Assembly (NCBI RefSeq): GCF_032401055.1
Contig: NZ_CP135529.1
Coordinates: 1,302,001 to 1,366,000 of the forward strand
Length of the DNA stretch: 64,000 nt
Direction: 5' to 3'
From: Tardiphaga sp. 709
Lineage (GTDB): Bacteria > Pseudomonadota > Alphaproteobacteria > Rhizobiales > Xanthobacteraceae
Made by a program: the position numbers and the translations under genes. The notes below the pieces were generated by a model, which worked only from the letters and a program-made list of their open reading frames with translations, was not told the origin of the DNA and did not search any database. Below, one piece after another: positions 37,580 through 45,805 of this stretch (positions within the stretch are counted from its first letter, which is position 1; the number at the start of each line of letters is the position of its first letter).

Positions 37580-38374
37580 ATGATGCCGACGCGTCCCACC
37601 ATCCTTGTGTTCGACTCCGGTCTCGGCGGCCTCACCGTCCAGCGCGAGATCGCCAAGGCGCGGCCGGATGCCCGCTATGTCTATGTGGCGGATGACGCGT
37701 TCTTTCCCTACGGCCAGCACACCGAGGAGGCGCTGATCGGCCGCGTGGTGCCGTTGATGGGCGAGCTGATCGCTGCGCACCGGCCGGACCTCGTGGTGAT
37801 CGCCTGCAACACGGCCTCGACGCTGGTGCTCAGCCATCTGCGCGCCGCCTATGCCGTGCCCTTTGTCGGCACCGTGCCGGCGATCAAGCCGGCCTGTGCG
37901 CGCTCGGTCAGCAAGCGCGTCTCCGTGCTCGGCACGTCGGGCACCGTGAAGCGCGAATATACCCAGACGCTGATCCGCGAATTCGGCGGCGGCTGCATCG
38001 TCACGCTGGTCGGCTCCGCCGAACTTGCCGCACTGGCGGAAGGCGCACTCGGCGGCCAAGGCATCGACGACGCCGACCTGTTTCGCGAGATCGCGCCCTG
38101 CTTCGTGCAGGACGCCGCCGGTGCCCGCACCGACACCATCGTGCTCGCCTGTACGCATTATCCGCTGTTGCTTGACCACCTCAATCGCATCGCGCCTTGG
38201 CCGGTGGCATGGATCGATCCGGCTCCCGCCATCGCACGCCGCGTGGTCGGCCTGATCGGAGATCATCAGCCCGGCGTGCCGCCCGGCGATGCCGTGCTGC
38301 TCTACACCTCCGGCAAGCGCCATGCCTGGCCGGAAGCGCTGGCGCCGTTCTTCGGCGGACAGGTCGCGGCATAG
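37580..38374 (+). CDS. murI: Glutamate racemase
   Basis: The 264-residue protein has the racemase set: [16 protein letters not shown] near residue 9, [22 protein letters not shown] with the first catalytic cysteine near 76, and [14 protein letters not shown] with the second near 187. MurI makes D-glutamate for peptidoglycan. The second ATG three bases on is an equal start candidate. Confidence 0.95.
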   Translation: MMPTRPTILVFDSGLGGLTVQREIAKARPDARYVYVADDAFFPYGQHTEEALIGRVVPLMGELIAAHRPDLVVIACNTASTLVLSHLRAAYAVPFVGTVPAIKPACARSVSKRVSVLGTSGTVKREYTQTLIREFGGGCIVTLVGSAELAALAEGALGGQGIDDADLFREIAPCFVQDAAGARTDTIVLACTHYPLLLDHLNRIAPWPVAWIDPAPAIARRVVGLIGDHQPGVPPGDAVLLYTSGKRHAWPEALAPFFGGQVAA

Positions 38375-38453
38375 CGAGCGCTCGACTTTCCCTTGCGCGC
38401 TGCTAGCTTTGCGGCGCGCCGTTCCGAAAAGAGAACGGCAAAGGGAGACCAGC

Positions 38454-38861
38454 ATGCTCGATACGAATTTTCTGAAGAATGGCCTTCTCAAGACACTGCT
38501 CGTTGGCGCGGCGATCACGGCCTGCGCCGGTGCTGCCAGTGCACAAGGCATCAAGCGCACGCCGCTGCAGGACGTCAAATATCCCGCCGGCCATCGCATC
38601 GTGACGGTCGTGGCTGAGCTCGGCCCGAACCAGCTCGCCGGCCGCCATACCCATCCGGGTGTCGATACCGGTTACGTCCTCGATGGCGACGCGACGCTGA
38701 TCGTCGAGGGCCAGCCGGACAAGGCCCTCAAGGCCGGCGATTCCTATGCCGTCCCGGCCGGGATTCCGCATGACGTGAAGACCGGCGACAAGGGCCTGAA
38801 GATCATGGCAGTCTATGTCGTGGAAGACGGCAAGCCGCTGGCAACGCCCGCGCCGAAATAA
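38454..38861 (+). CDS. Exported cupin domain protein
   Basis: The 135-residue product has a signal peptide (KTLLVGAAITACAGAASAQ) and one cupin barrel with the metal-binding motif AGRHTHPGVDTGYVLDG and the second motif AVPAGIPHDV. AAGGGAGACC gives a strong ribosome binding site for the ATG at 38454. Small periplasmic cupins of this type have no assigned substrate. It precedes the HpcH/HpaI aldolase gene closely, but a shared pathway is not shown. Confidence 0.88.
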   Translation: MLDTNFLKNGLLKTLLVGAAITACAGAASAQGIKRTPLQDVKYPAGHRIVTVVAELGPNQLAGRHTHPGVDTGYVLDGDATLIVEGQPDKALKAGDSYAVPAGIPHDVKTGDKGLKIMAVYVVEDGKPLATPAPK

Positions 38862-38878
38862 CAGGATTCCATTTGACG

Positions 38879-39649
38879 ATGACGACCCCCGCGCCATTTC
38901 ACGATCTCAAGCAGAAATGGCGCGAGGGCCGCCCCACTTTCGGGGCCATTGCCACCATCCCGAGTATCCAGACCGTGCGCATCATGGCGCAGACGCTGGA
39001 CTGGATCATCGTCGATCTCGAACACGGCCCGATCGATCTCAACACCGCCCACGGGATGATCATGGCCACCGCGGGCACGCCCTGCACGCCGCTGGTGCGG
39101 ATCGCCGCCAACGAGCCGTGGCTGGCGAAAGCACCGATGGATTTCGGCGCGATGGGCATCAACTTCCCGATGATCAACAGCGCCGACGATGCCTATAAGG
39201 CGGCCCGCAGCCTGCGCTATCCGACCCAGGGCGAGCGGCTGTGGGGACCATTCCACGCGCCATTCCGCTGGAACGTGGGCATGCCCGACTATATGGCGCG
39301 CGCGGACGACAGCATGATCTGCATGATCACCATCGAGCATGTCGATGCGGTGAACCGGATCGGCGAGATCATGGCCACACCGGGCATCGACATCGCGGTG
39401 ATCGGCGTCGGCGACCTCGCCACATCCATCGGCAAACGCGGCCAGCCGGGCGATCCCGAGGTGCAGGCGCTGGTGGCAAAGGCCGAAGCGGGAATCCTCA
39501 GGTCAGGCGTCCCGCTGGGCGGCGCGGCGCTGAACGCCGATATGGGCAACGCCATGATCGAGCGGGGCTATGTGGCCCTGGCGCTGGGATTCGATTGGTC
39601 ACTGTTCCAGCGCGGAATCGCCGCCGGCTTCGAGGGCATCAGGCGGTAA
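38879..39649 (+). CDS. HpcH/HpaI family aldolase
   Basis: The 256-residue TIM-barrel protein has WIIVDLEHGPIDLN near residue 41, PLVRIAANEPW near 70, GINFPMINSADDA near 93 and MITIEHVDAV near 143, the metal and pyruvate-binding pattern of class II HpcH/HpaI aldolases. These split 2-keto-4-hydroxy acids to pyruvate and an aldehyde. The start could instead be TTG at 38873, which has the better spacing to AGGA. Confidence 0.9.
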   Translation: MTTPAPFHDLKQKWREGRPTFGAIATIPSIQTVRIMAQTLDWIIVDLEHGPIDLNTAHGMIMATAGTPCTPLVRIAANEPWLAKAPMDFGAMGINFPMINSADDAYKAARSLRYPTQGERLWGPFHAPFRWNVGMPDYMARADDSMICMITIEHVDAVNRIGEIMATPGIDIAVIGVGDLATSIGKRGQPGDPEVQALVAKAEAGILRSGVPLGGAALNADMGNAMIERGYVALALGFDWSLFQRGIAAGFEGIRR

Positions 39650-39734
39650 AACTGCCCTTTCGAGGCCGATTTTGCGTCGAAATCGGCAGGATTGGCGCTA
39701 TAAGCCCGCCAAACGGCAAAAGCCTGTCTTTCAA

Positions 39735-39763
39735 TTGACATAACCGGGCCTTCGCCCTAGAAA
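39735..39763 (+). promoter_or_regulatory. Predicted sigma-70-type promoter of rpsD
   Basis: TTGACA at 39735-39740 and TAGAAA at 39758-39763 are separated by exactly 17 bases. This would start transcription near 39770, leaving a leader of about 190 bases before rpsD. Confidence 0.6.
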
Positions 39764-39774
39764 CCGCCTTGCTC

Positions 39775-39957
39775 GCGGGCCGTTTTCGGCCCGCGAAGCG
39801 TTTCGCACCCGTGGTTCTCCACCCAGCTTTGGGAATGAACCTGTCGGTGCCGAGATTTTCCAGACTCTGGACTGATCACGGCACACAGGAGGGCGCGTCT
39901 CCTCACATCCACCAAAAGAGCCATCGCTTCGCGATGGCTGACAAAACCGAGGACGCG
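39775..39957 (+). promoter_or_regulatory. Long structured rpsD leader
   Basis: The predicted leader holds a GC-rich hairpin near its 5' end (CGCGGGCC-GTTTTC-GGCCCGCG region, 39775-39798), a GGAG/CTCC pair near 39890 and a perfect CCATCG-CTTCG-CGATGG hairpin at 39921-39937, about 20 bases before the start codon. Ribosomal protein S4 controls its own synthesis through a leader structure in other bacteria, so autoregulation here is plausible but not shown. Confidence 0.45.
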
Positions 39958-40575
39958 ATGACAAAGCGTAGTGAAGCTAAATACAAAATCGACCGCCGTA
40001 TGGGCCAGAACATTTGGGGTCGTCCCAAGTCTCCGGTCAACAAGCGTGAATACGGCCCCGGCCAGCACGGCCAGCGCCGCAAGGGCAAGCTCTCCGACTT
40101 CGGCACGCAGCTGCGCGCCAAGCAGAAGCTGAAGGGCTATTACGCCAACATCTCCGAGCGCCAGTTCCACTCCATCTATGTGGAAGCCGGCCGTCTCAAG
40201 GGCGACACCGGTGAAAACCTGATCGGCCTGCTCGAGCGCCGCCTCGACACCGTCGTGTATCGCGCCAAGTTCGTCGCCACCATGTTTGCGGCCCGTCAGT
40301 TCATCAACCACGGCCACATCAAGGTGAACGGCAAGCGCGTCAACATCGCGAGCTACCTCGTGAAGGTCGGCGATGTCATCGAGATCAAGGAAGCCTCCAA
40401 GCAGCTCGCTTTCGTTCTGGAAGCCAGCCAGCTCGGCGAACGCGACACCCCGGATTACGTCGAAACCGACCACAGCAAGATGACCGCCAAGTTCATCCGC
40501 ATTCCGCAGCTGTCGGACGTTCCCTTCGCCGTGCAGATGGAACCGCATCTGATCGTCGAATTCTATTCGCGCTAA
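39958..40575 (+). CDS. rpsD: 30S ribosomal protein S4
   Basis: The 205-residue protein opens [21 protein letters not shown] and has the S4 RNA-binding domain [28 protein letters not shown] and [17 protein letters not shown], the usual length and order. It binds 16S rRNA early in 30S assembly. GAGGACGCG precedes the ATG at 39958; an in-frame ATG at 39934 is less likely because family members start at MTKR. The gene is monocistronic with its own promoter and terminator. Confidence 0.97.
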   Translation: MTKRSEAKYKIDRRMGQNIWGRPKSPVNKREYGPGQHGQRRKGKLSDFGTQLRAKQKLKGYYANISERQFHSIYVEAGRLKGDTGENLIGLLERRLDTVVYRAKFVATMFAARQFINHGHIKVNGKRVNIASYLVKVGDVIEIKEASKQLAFVLEASQLGERDTPDYVETDHSKMTAKFIRIPQLSDVPFAVQMEPHLIVEFYSR

Positions 40576-40598
40576 TTTCTGACAGCGCATACGAGATC

Positions 40599-40630
40599 AA
40601 GGCCCCGGATTTTCCGGGGCCTTTTTTGTT
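40599..40630 (+). terminator. Rho-independent terminator of rpsD
   Basis: AAGGCCCCGGA and TCCGGGGCCTT form an 11-bp stem around a tiny AT loop, followed by six thymines, starting 23 bases after the stop codon. Confidence 0.9.
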
Positions 40631-40663
40631 TGGCGCCAATGCATGACCTGGCGTTAAAAACGC

Positions 40664-40753
40664 CGTCATGGCCGGGCTTGTCCCGGCCATCCACGCCTTT
40701 AAGCTCCGCCAAAAAATACGACGTGGATGCCCGGGACAAGCCCGGGCATGACG
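40664..40753. repeat. Palindromic repeat, GTCATGGCCGGGC type
   Basis: The left arm CGTCATGGCCGGGCTTGTCC and right arm GGACAAGCCCGGGCATGACG are inverted copies; CATCCACG and CGTGGATG continue the pairing inward. This is a second repeat family, different from the GTCATTCCGGGGCG type. It ends 15 bases before the threonine aldolase start. Confidence 0.8.
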
Positions 40754-40768
40754 ACTGAGAGATTTCGC

Positions 40769-41836
40769 ATGCCCTTCACCCCTGCTCGCCCCGATCCATC
40801 ACAGCCGGCGGTTCGCATCAATCTGCTGTCGGACACACAGACGAAGCCCACGCCTGCGATGCGCGCGGCGATGGCTGCGGCAGATGTCGGCGATGAGCAG
40901 GTCGGCGACGACCCCACCGTCAACGCACTCTGCGACCGCGTCGCCGAACTGCTCGGCAAGGAAGCCGCAGTGTTCATGCCATCGGGTACCATGTGCAATG
41001 TCGCCGGCCTGCTGGCGCATTGCCGGCCCGGCGACGAGATCCTCGCGCATCGCACTGCGCATATCCTCTCGCGCGAGGGCGGCACCCATGCCGCTCTTGG
41101 CGGCTTCCAGATTACCGGGCTCGACGGCGCCGACGGCAAGTTCACGCCAGATGCGCTGCGCGCCGCATTGCATCCGCGCACGCGCTACGAGGCAGCGCAG
41201 ACCGTGGTCAGCGTCGAACAGACTGCCAATATCGGCGGCGGCACCATCTGGTCGAAATCCGATCTCGCAGCGATCGTCACCATCGCGCGTGACCGCGGCC
41301 TTGCTACGCATATGGATGGCGCGCGACTGATGAATGCCTGCGTCGCCACCGGTATCGGTGCGAGCAGGATGTCCGACGGCTGGGACTCGGTGTGGATCGA
41401 TTTCAGCAAGGGGCTCGGCGCGCCGATCGGAGCCGTGCTCGCCGGCGCGCGCGACTACATTGATGCAGTGTGGCGCTGGAAGCAGGGATTGGGCGGCTCG
41501 ATGCGCCAGGCCGGCATCGTTGCCGCCGCCTGCATCCACGCGCTGGACCATCACGTCGAGCGCCTCGCCGACGATCACGCCAATGCGCACGCGCTGGCGC
41601 GCGGACTGGCCCAGATCGACGGAATCGCCGTGCAGCAGCCGGAGACCAATCTCGTGTTCTTCGATCCCGCGGGCGCAGGCATCAGCGGTGCTGCTATGGT
41701 GAAGGCCTTGCGTGCGAAGGGCGTATTGCTCGCCACCATGGACGGCCGCATCCGCGCCTGCACGCATCTGGATGTCAGTGCGGACATGATCGAGGAGACG
41801 CTGGGATTGATCAGGGACGTGGTGCGCGGGATTTAA
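40769..41836 (+). CDS. ltaE: Low-specificity threonine aldolase
   Basis: The 355-residue PLP enzyme has INLLSDTQTKPTPAMRAAM at the start, FMPSGTMCNVAGLLAH, LATHMDGARLMNA with the PLP-contacting Asp, and WIDFSKGLGAPIGAVL with the PLP lysine near residue 210. It splits threonine or allo-threonine to glycine and acetaldehyde. The ATG at 40769 follows GAGAG; an earlier in-frame ATG lies in the repeat element. Substrate stereochemistry is not predictable. Confidence 0.9.
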   Translation: MPFTPARPDPSQPAVRINLLSDTQTKPTPAMRAAMAAADVGDEQVGDDPTVNALCDRVAELLGKEAAVFMPSGTMCNVAGLLAHCRPGDEILAHRTAHILSREGGTHAALGGFQITGLDGADGKFTPDALRAALHPRTRYEAAQTVVSVEQTANIGGGTIWSKSDLAAIVTIARDRGLATHMDGARLMNACVATGIGASRMSDGWDSVWIDFSKGLGAPIGAVLAGARDYIDAVWRWKQGLGGSMRQAGIVAAACIHALDHHVERLADDHANAHALARGLAQIDGIAVQQPETNLVFFDPAGAGISGAAMVKALRAKGVLLATMDGRIRACTHLDVSADMIEETLGLIRDVVRGI

Positions 41837-41981
41837 CCTCTCCCCGCTCGCGGGGAGAGGTCGGGTTGCGAGCGAAGCGAGCAATCCAGGTGAGGGGGAG
41901 CCAGCGAGTAAAACACTGGCTCCCCCTCACCCGTCGCGGACTACGTCCGCGCCACCCTCTCCCCGCAAGCGGGGCGAGGGA
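41836..41981. repeat. Composite palindromic repeat without internal gene
   Basis: The left arm (ACCTCTCCCCGCTCGCGGGGAGAGGTCGG, then TTGCGAGCGAAGCGAGCAA and GGTGAGGGGGAG) and the right arm (CTCCCCCTCACCC, then GCCACCCTCTCCCCGCAAGCGGGGCGAGGG) fold on themselves and on each other. The same two arms occur at 48094 and 48555, but there a DUF559 gene lies between them. It separates the threonine aldolase gene from the convergent serine hydrolase gene. Confidence 0.8.
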
Positions 41982-41994
41982 GCTACAGTGCTCG

Positions 41995-43275
41995 TTACTC
42001 CAGCGCCTCGGCGATGATCTTCCGCACGTCGATCTCCATCCGCACCCGCTGCGAGGGTGCCTGCGTCATCACCAGCACGAACATGTCGTTCTTCGGATCG
42101 ACCCAGAAGAACGTGCCGCCAACACCGTCCCAGCGATATTCGCCGATCGGGCCGGGCTCGCTGGCAAGCTCCTTGGTGCGCACCGCAAACCCGAGGCCGA
42201 AGCCGCTGCCGGCGCCCGGGAAATAATAATAATCACGTTTCACGCCGCTCTGCGGGCCGACGTGATCGCGCGTCATCTCTGCCACTGTTTCCGGTTTGAG
42301 ATAGCGCTTGCCGTCAAGCGTGCCGCCATTGAGCAGCATCTGCAGGAAGCGCGCATAATCCGAGATCGTGCCGACCAGACCGGAGCCCCCCGCCTCCCAT
42401 TGCATGACCTCCGCGGGATCGTGCATGCCGATCACCGGCCCGACCATGCGATCTCCCGGGAACGGCTCCGCCACACGCGAGCGCCGTTCGCCATCGGTGA
42501 TGTAGAACGAGGTGTCCCGCATCCCCAATGGACCGAACAGCCGTTCCTCCAGGAAATGATAGAGCGACTGGCCGGACACCACTTCGATGACGCGGCCGAG
42601 AATGTCGGTGGAATGGCCGTAGTCCCACAGCGTGCCGGGCTGCTCGGCGAGCGGAAGCTGCGCGATGCGGTCGGCCCAGGAGGCATTGTCCCAGTCGCGG
42701 CCGAAGATATCGAGCTGCGCATAACGTTTCCGCGCGGGATCGTCGCCATAGAAACCGTAAGTGATGCCCGATGTGTGCTTGAGCAGATCGGCGATGGTGA
42801 TCGGCCGTTGCAGCGGCACGAGGCCGAATGTGGCGTGTTCGTCGCCCCCGTTGGTGTCGACGCCCACCTTCGTCTTCGCGAAGGCCGGGATGTATTTCGC
42901 GACGGGATCGTCGAGGCGCAGCTCGCCGTCCTCGACCAGCATCATCGCGGCCACCGAGGTGATCGGTTTCGACATCGAATACAGCCGGAAGATCGCATCC
43001 CCCGTCATCGGATGCCCGCTGTCGAGATTGCCGAACGTATCGAAATAGACCGGCTTGCCGTGCTGTTGCACCAACACCACCGCGCCGGGAATCTTCCGCT
43101 CCGCGACCATGCCGAGAAAATAGCGATCGAGCGCCAGCAGTTTTTCGGCAGAGAATTCGCGCGCAATGGATTGCGGTTTTTCGGCCCGGGCTGGCGGCGA
43201 AGGCACGATAACGGTGCCGACGCAGCAGAGCGCCAGCAGCAGGAGTACGGCGCGCCTATTTCTCCAGCGCTTCAT
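41995..43275 (-). CDS. Serine hydrolase, class C beta-lactamase-like, copy 2
   Basis: The 426-residue protein has a signal peptide (RRAVLLLLALCCVGTVIV) and the class C fold motifs: FRLYSMSKPITSVAAMML with the SxxK nucleophile near residue 95, and WDYGHSTDILG near 215 as the YxN equivalent (Tyr-Gly-His here). KHTSGITYGFYGD is a family-specific block. Such proteins are usually esterases or peptidases, not true lactamases. It resembles the upstream neighbour throughout, and its start overlaps that gene's end by 20 bases. Confidence 0.9.
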   Translation of the reverse strand: MKRWRNRRAVLLLLALCCVGTVIVPSPPARAEKPQSIAREFSAEKLLALDRYFLGMVAERKIPGAVVLVQQHGKPVYFDTFGNLDSGHPMTGDAIFRLYSMSKPITSVAAMMLVEDGELRLDDPVAKYIPAFAKTKVGVDTNGGDEHATFGLVPLQRPITIADLLKHTSGITYGFYGDDPARKRYAQLDIFGRDWDNASWADRIAQLPLAEQPGTLWDYGHSTDILGRVIEVVSGQSLYHFLEERLFGPLGMRDTSFYITDGERRSRVAEPFPGDRMVGPVIGMHDPAEVMQWEAGGSGLVGTISDYARFLQMLLNGGTLDGKRYLKPETVAEMTRDHVGPQSGVKRDYYYFPGAGSGFGLGFAVRTKELASEPGPIGEYRWDGVGGTFFWVDPKNDMFVLVMTQAPSQRVRMEIDVRKIIAEALE

Positions 43276-44554
43276 AGACCAACAGCTTCAAAGACCTTTG
43301 AATGCGCTGTCGCTCCGACGGCGTCTGCTCGAGCAGGATGAAGAAGAAATCCTGTTTGGGATCGATGATGAAATAGCAACCGCTGGCGCCGTCCCATTTC
43401 AGCTCGCCGAGCGATCCCGGCGGCGGCGGCTTGGCATTGCCGGCATCTGTGCGCACGGCGAAGCCATAGCCGAAGCCGAAACCGTCACCGGGGAAATAAA
43501 GATAGTCACGGCCGACACCGGAATCCTTGCCGATGTGATCGGTGGTCATGTCCTTGAACGTCGCCGCGCTCATGAAGCGCTTGCCGTCATATTCGCCGCC
43601 GTTCAGCAGCATCTGTGCGAACTTCGTGTAGTCAGCCAGCGTCGAGACCATGCCGCCGCTGCCGGATTCCCATTTCTGATAGGTGTCTGGGCGACCCTGC
43701 CTGCCGGTGCGGAAATCGCGATCCCAGGCCATCGGCTTGGCGAGCATCACTTCCTTCGACTTCTCCTTCACAAAGAAGCCGGTGTCCTTCATACCGAGCG
43801 GTCCGAGGAACGCCTGCTCCTCGTAACCGAGCAGCGACTTGCCGGTGACGACTTCGACCACACGGCCGAGAATGTCGGTGGAGTGGCCGTAGTCCCACAT
43901 GGTGCCCGGCTGGTGCTCGAGCGGCAGTTGCGCGATGCGGTCGGCGAATTCCTTGTTGTCGAAATCGCCGCTGTAGATATCGGCATTGCCATAGGCGCGG
44001 CGGACCAGGCTCTCGCCATAGAAGCCGTAGGTGATGCCGGACGTGTGCAGCAGCAGATCGCGGATCGTCACCGGGCGGTTGGGCGCCACGATATCCAGCG
44101 CCTTCTCGCCATTCTCCAGCTTCTTCTCGACGCCGACCTTGGCCTTGGCGAAAGACGGAATGTATTGCGAGACGGGATCGTCGAGCTTCAGCTTGCCCTG
44201 ATCGATCAGCATCATCGCCGCAAAGGACGTGATCGGCTTCGACATGGAATGCAGCCGGAAGATCGTGTCATCCGTCATCGGCTGCTTGGTGTCGGGATCG
44301 CGGACGCCGAAGAATTCCTTGTAGACCGGCTTGCCATGCTGCTGGATCAGGACAATGGCGCCAGGGATCTTGCCGTCGGCGATCTGCTTGCGGAAGAACT
44401 CGCCGATCTTGGCCAACTTCTCCTGCGAGAATTTTGCGCCGGCAGGAATGTCGAAGGTGCCTTCGGCGGCAAAGCGATCCTGGGCGAGGACGGGCGATCC
44501 GGCGAGCAACAGCGCTCCGCAGAGCAGCGCGCGTAGTCTGTGCCGCAAATTCAT
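43256..44554 (-). CDS. Serine hydrolase, class C beta-lactamase-like, copy 1
   Basis: The 432-residue protein has a signal peptide (RALLCGALLLAGSPVLAQ) and the same motif order as its neighbour: FRLHSMSKPITSFAAMML, LLLHTSGITYGFYGE, WDYGHSTDILGRVVEVV. The histidine in place of the usual Asn in the YxN motif is shared by both. GGAGCGGCG precedes the ATG at 44554. Substrate is unknown; export suggests cell-wall or extracellular ester or peptide turnover. Confidence 0.9.
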   Translation of the reverse strand: MNLRHRLRALLCGALLLAGSPVLAQDRFAAEGTFDIPAGAKFSQEKLAKIGEFFRKQIADGKIPGAIVLIQQHGKPVYKEFFGVRDPDTKQPMTDDTIFRLHSMSKPITSFAAMMLIDQGKLKLDDPVSQYIPSFAKAKVGVEKKLENGEKALDIVAPNRPVTIRDLLLHTSGITYGFYGESLVRRAYGNADIYSGDFDNKEFADRIAQLPLEHQPGTMWDYGHSTDILGRVVEVVTGKSLLGYEEQAFLGPLGMKDTGFFVKEKSKEVMLAKPMAWDRDFRTGRQGRPDTYQKWESGSGGMVSTLADYTKFAQMLLNGGEYDGKRFMSAATFKDMTTDHIGKDSGVGRDYLYFPGDGFGFGYGFAVRTDAGNAKPPPPGSLGELKWDGASGCYFIIDPKQDFFFILLEQTPSERQRIQRSLKLLVYEALEK

Positions 44555-44600
44555 CGCCGCTCCTTTTGCCTGATCAGAGGAGTGTAACGGCGGGGCGCTC

Positions 44601-45101
44601 TCAGACAAGGGGAAGTGCGCGTGCGAGCGCGAGGCGATGTAGGTCCGCCGATGGCTCGGAAAAGCAGCAGAAGGTGACGGCCGTGACTACCGGCGCATCC
44701 TTCAACGCCGCAATGACCGAGCCGACCGCAATGGGAGCCGCACGCGCGGCCGGAAAGCCATAGACACCGGTGGAGATGGACGGGAACGCAATGGAGGCCA
44801 GACCATGTGCCTGACACAACATCAGCGCCCGCCGGTAGCAGGACGCCAGCGCCTCATCCTCGCCTCTCCGGCCGCCATGCCAGACGGGACCGACCGCATG
44901 GATCACATACGCTGCCGGTAGCTTGTAACCTTTGGTGATTTTGGCGTCGCCGGTCTCGCAACCCTTGAGGGTGCGGCATTCGGCGAGCAGCTCGGGACCG
45001 GCAGCCCGATGGATGGCGCCGTCCACGCCGCCGCCTCCGAGAAGCGACGCATTGGCCGCGTTGACGATGGCGTCAACGCGGAGGGTCGTGATGTCGGCCA
45101 C
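44601..45101 (-). CDS. Macro domain protein (O-acetyl-ADP-ribose deacetylase type)
   Basis: The 166-residue product has the macro-domain features [27 protein letters not shown] near the start, [13 protein letters not shown] and [12 protein letters not shown]. These bind ADP-ribose and deacetylate O-acetyl-ADP-ribose or remove ADP-ribose. The only standard start is GTG at 45101, but the reading frame is open further up and encodes [14 protein letters not shown], the usual first beta strand of the domain. The true start may be a CTG or ATA codon at 45113-45146, overlapping the grxD stop. Confidence 0.88.
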   Translation of the reverse strand: MADITTLRVDAIVNAANASLLGGGGVDGAIHRAAGPELLAECRTLKGCETGDAKITKGYKLPAAYVIHAVGPVWHGGRRGEDEALASCYRRALMLCQAHGLASIAFPSISTGVYGFPAARAAPIAVGSVIAALKDAPVVTAVTFCCFSEPSADLHRLALARALPLV

Positions 45102-45142
45102 GACGACGTCCAGCGTCGCCGTGCCTATTTGTCGACTTGAAA

Positions 45143-45478
45143 TCAGGCCGACGCCGGGGCGGCGATCACGCCCTTCTCGGCCAGCAGGCTCTGCAATTCA
45201 CCAGCCTGGAACATCTCGCGGATGATGTCGCAGCCGCCGACGAATTCGCCCTTCACATAGAGCTGCGGAATGGTCGGCCAGTTCGAATAGGTCTTGATGC
45301 CGTCGCGCAGATCGGCGGATTCGAGAACGTTGAGGCCCTTGTAGCCGACACCCACGTGATCGAGGATCTGGACCACCTGGCCCGAGAAACCGCACTGCGG
45401 AAACTGCGGCGTGCCCTTCATGAACAGCACCACGTCGTTGGTCTTCACTTCGTTCTCGATGAATTGCTCAATGCTCAT
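45143..45478 (-). CDS. grxD: Monothiol glutaredoxin, Grx4 family
   Basis: The 111-residue protein has the CGFS active site in [19 protein letters not shown] near residue 29 and the glutathione-contacting [21 protein letters not shown] glutaredoxins carry [2Fe-2S] clusters, often together with BolA proteins. bolA lies 3.1 kb away in the same direction, separated by egtB, egtD and a DUF559 gene. The start at 45478 follows AGGGACG; an open frame continues 38 codons upstream but is not conserved. Confidence 0.94.
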   Translation of the reverse strand: MSIEQFIENEVKTNDVVLFMKGTPQFPQCGFSGQVVQILDHVGVGYKGLNVLESADLRDGIKTYSNWPTIPQLYVKGEFVGGCDIIREMFQAGELQSLLAEKGVIAAPASA

Positions 45479-45805
45479 GTCACGTCCCTGTTCAAGGTCC
45501 AGATTCAAGGTCTGGAGTTGGCGGCCCAGCCATCGGGCGCTCCGCCCGGTCAGACTTGTCATATATGTAGCCGAATCCGTTCTGCACCCCAAGTCTTAAG
45601 CACGTGATCAAGCGTCTGAAATCACAGGCCTTGAGGCCTCATTACCGGTCCTTCGCGGTCACTTTCCGCAGTTTTTGCCAAGTCCGGTCCGGCCAAAGAT
45701 CATATGACGACAGGCCTTTTATAACCAATCGGATGACCTATTTAGGACAGGCTGCTCGGGAACCCATCACCAAGAGCAACGTTCTCTCCAAAATCGGAGA
45801 CTTTC
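45479..45805. other. Divergent region between grxD and egtB
   Basis: These 327 bases hold the promoters of grxD and egtB. A short hairpin-prone stretch lies near 45490-45520 (AAGGTCCAGATTC-AAGGTCTGGA). No small gene with a ribosome binding site is visible. Confidence 0.45.

Noticed and set aside
41995-44554. Antibiotic-resistance beta-lactamases
   Set aside because: The proteins have SxxK but not the full class C motif set, and belong to a broad esterase/peptidase family; resistance cannot be claimed.
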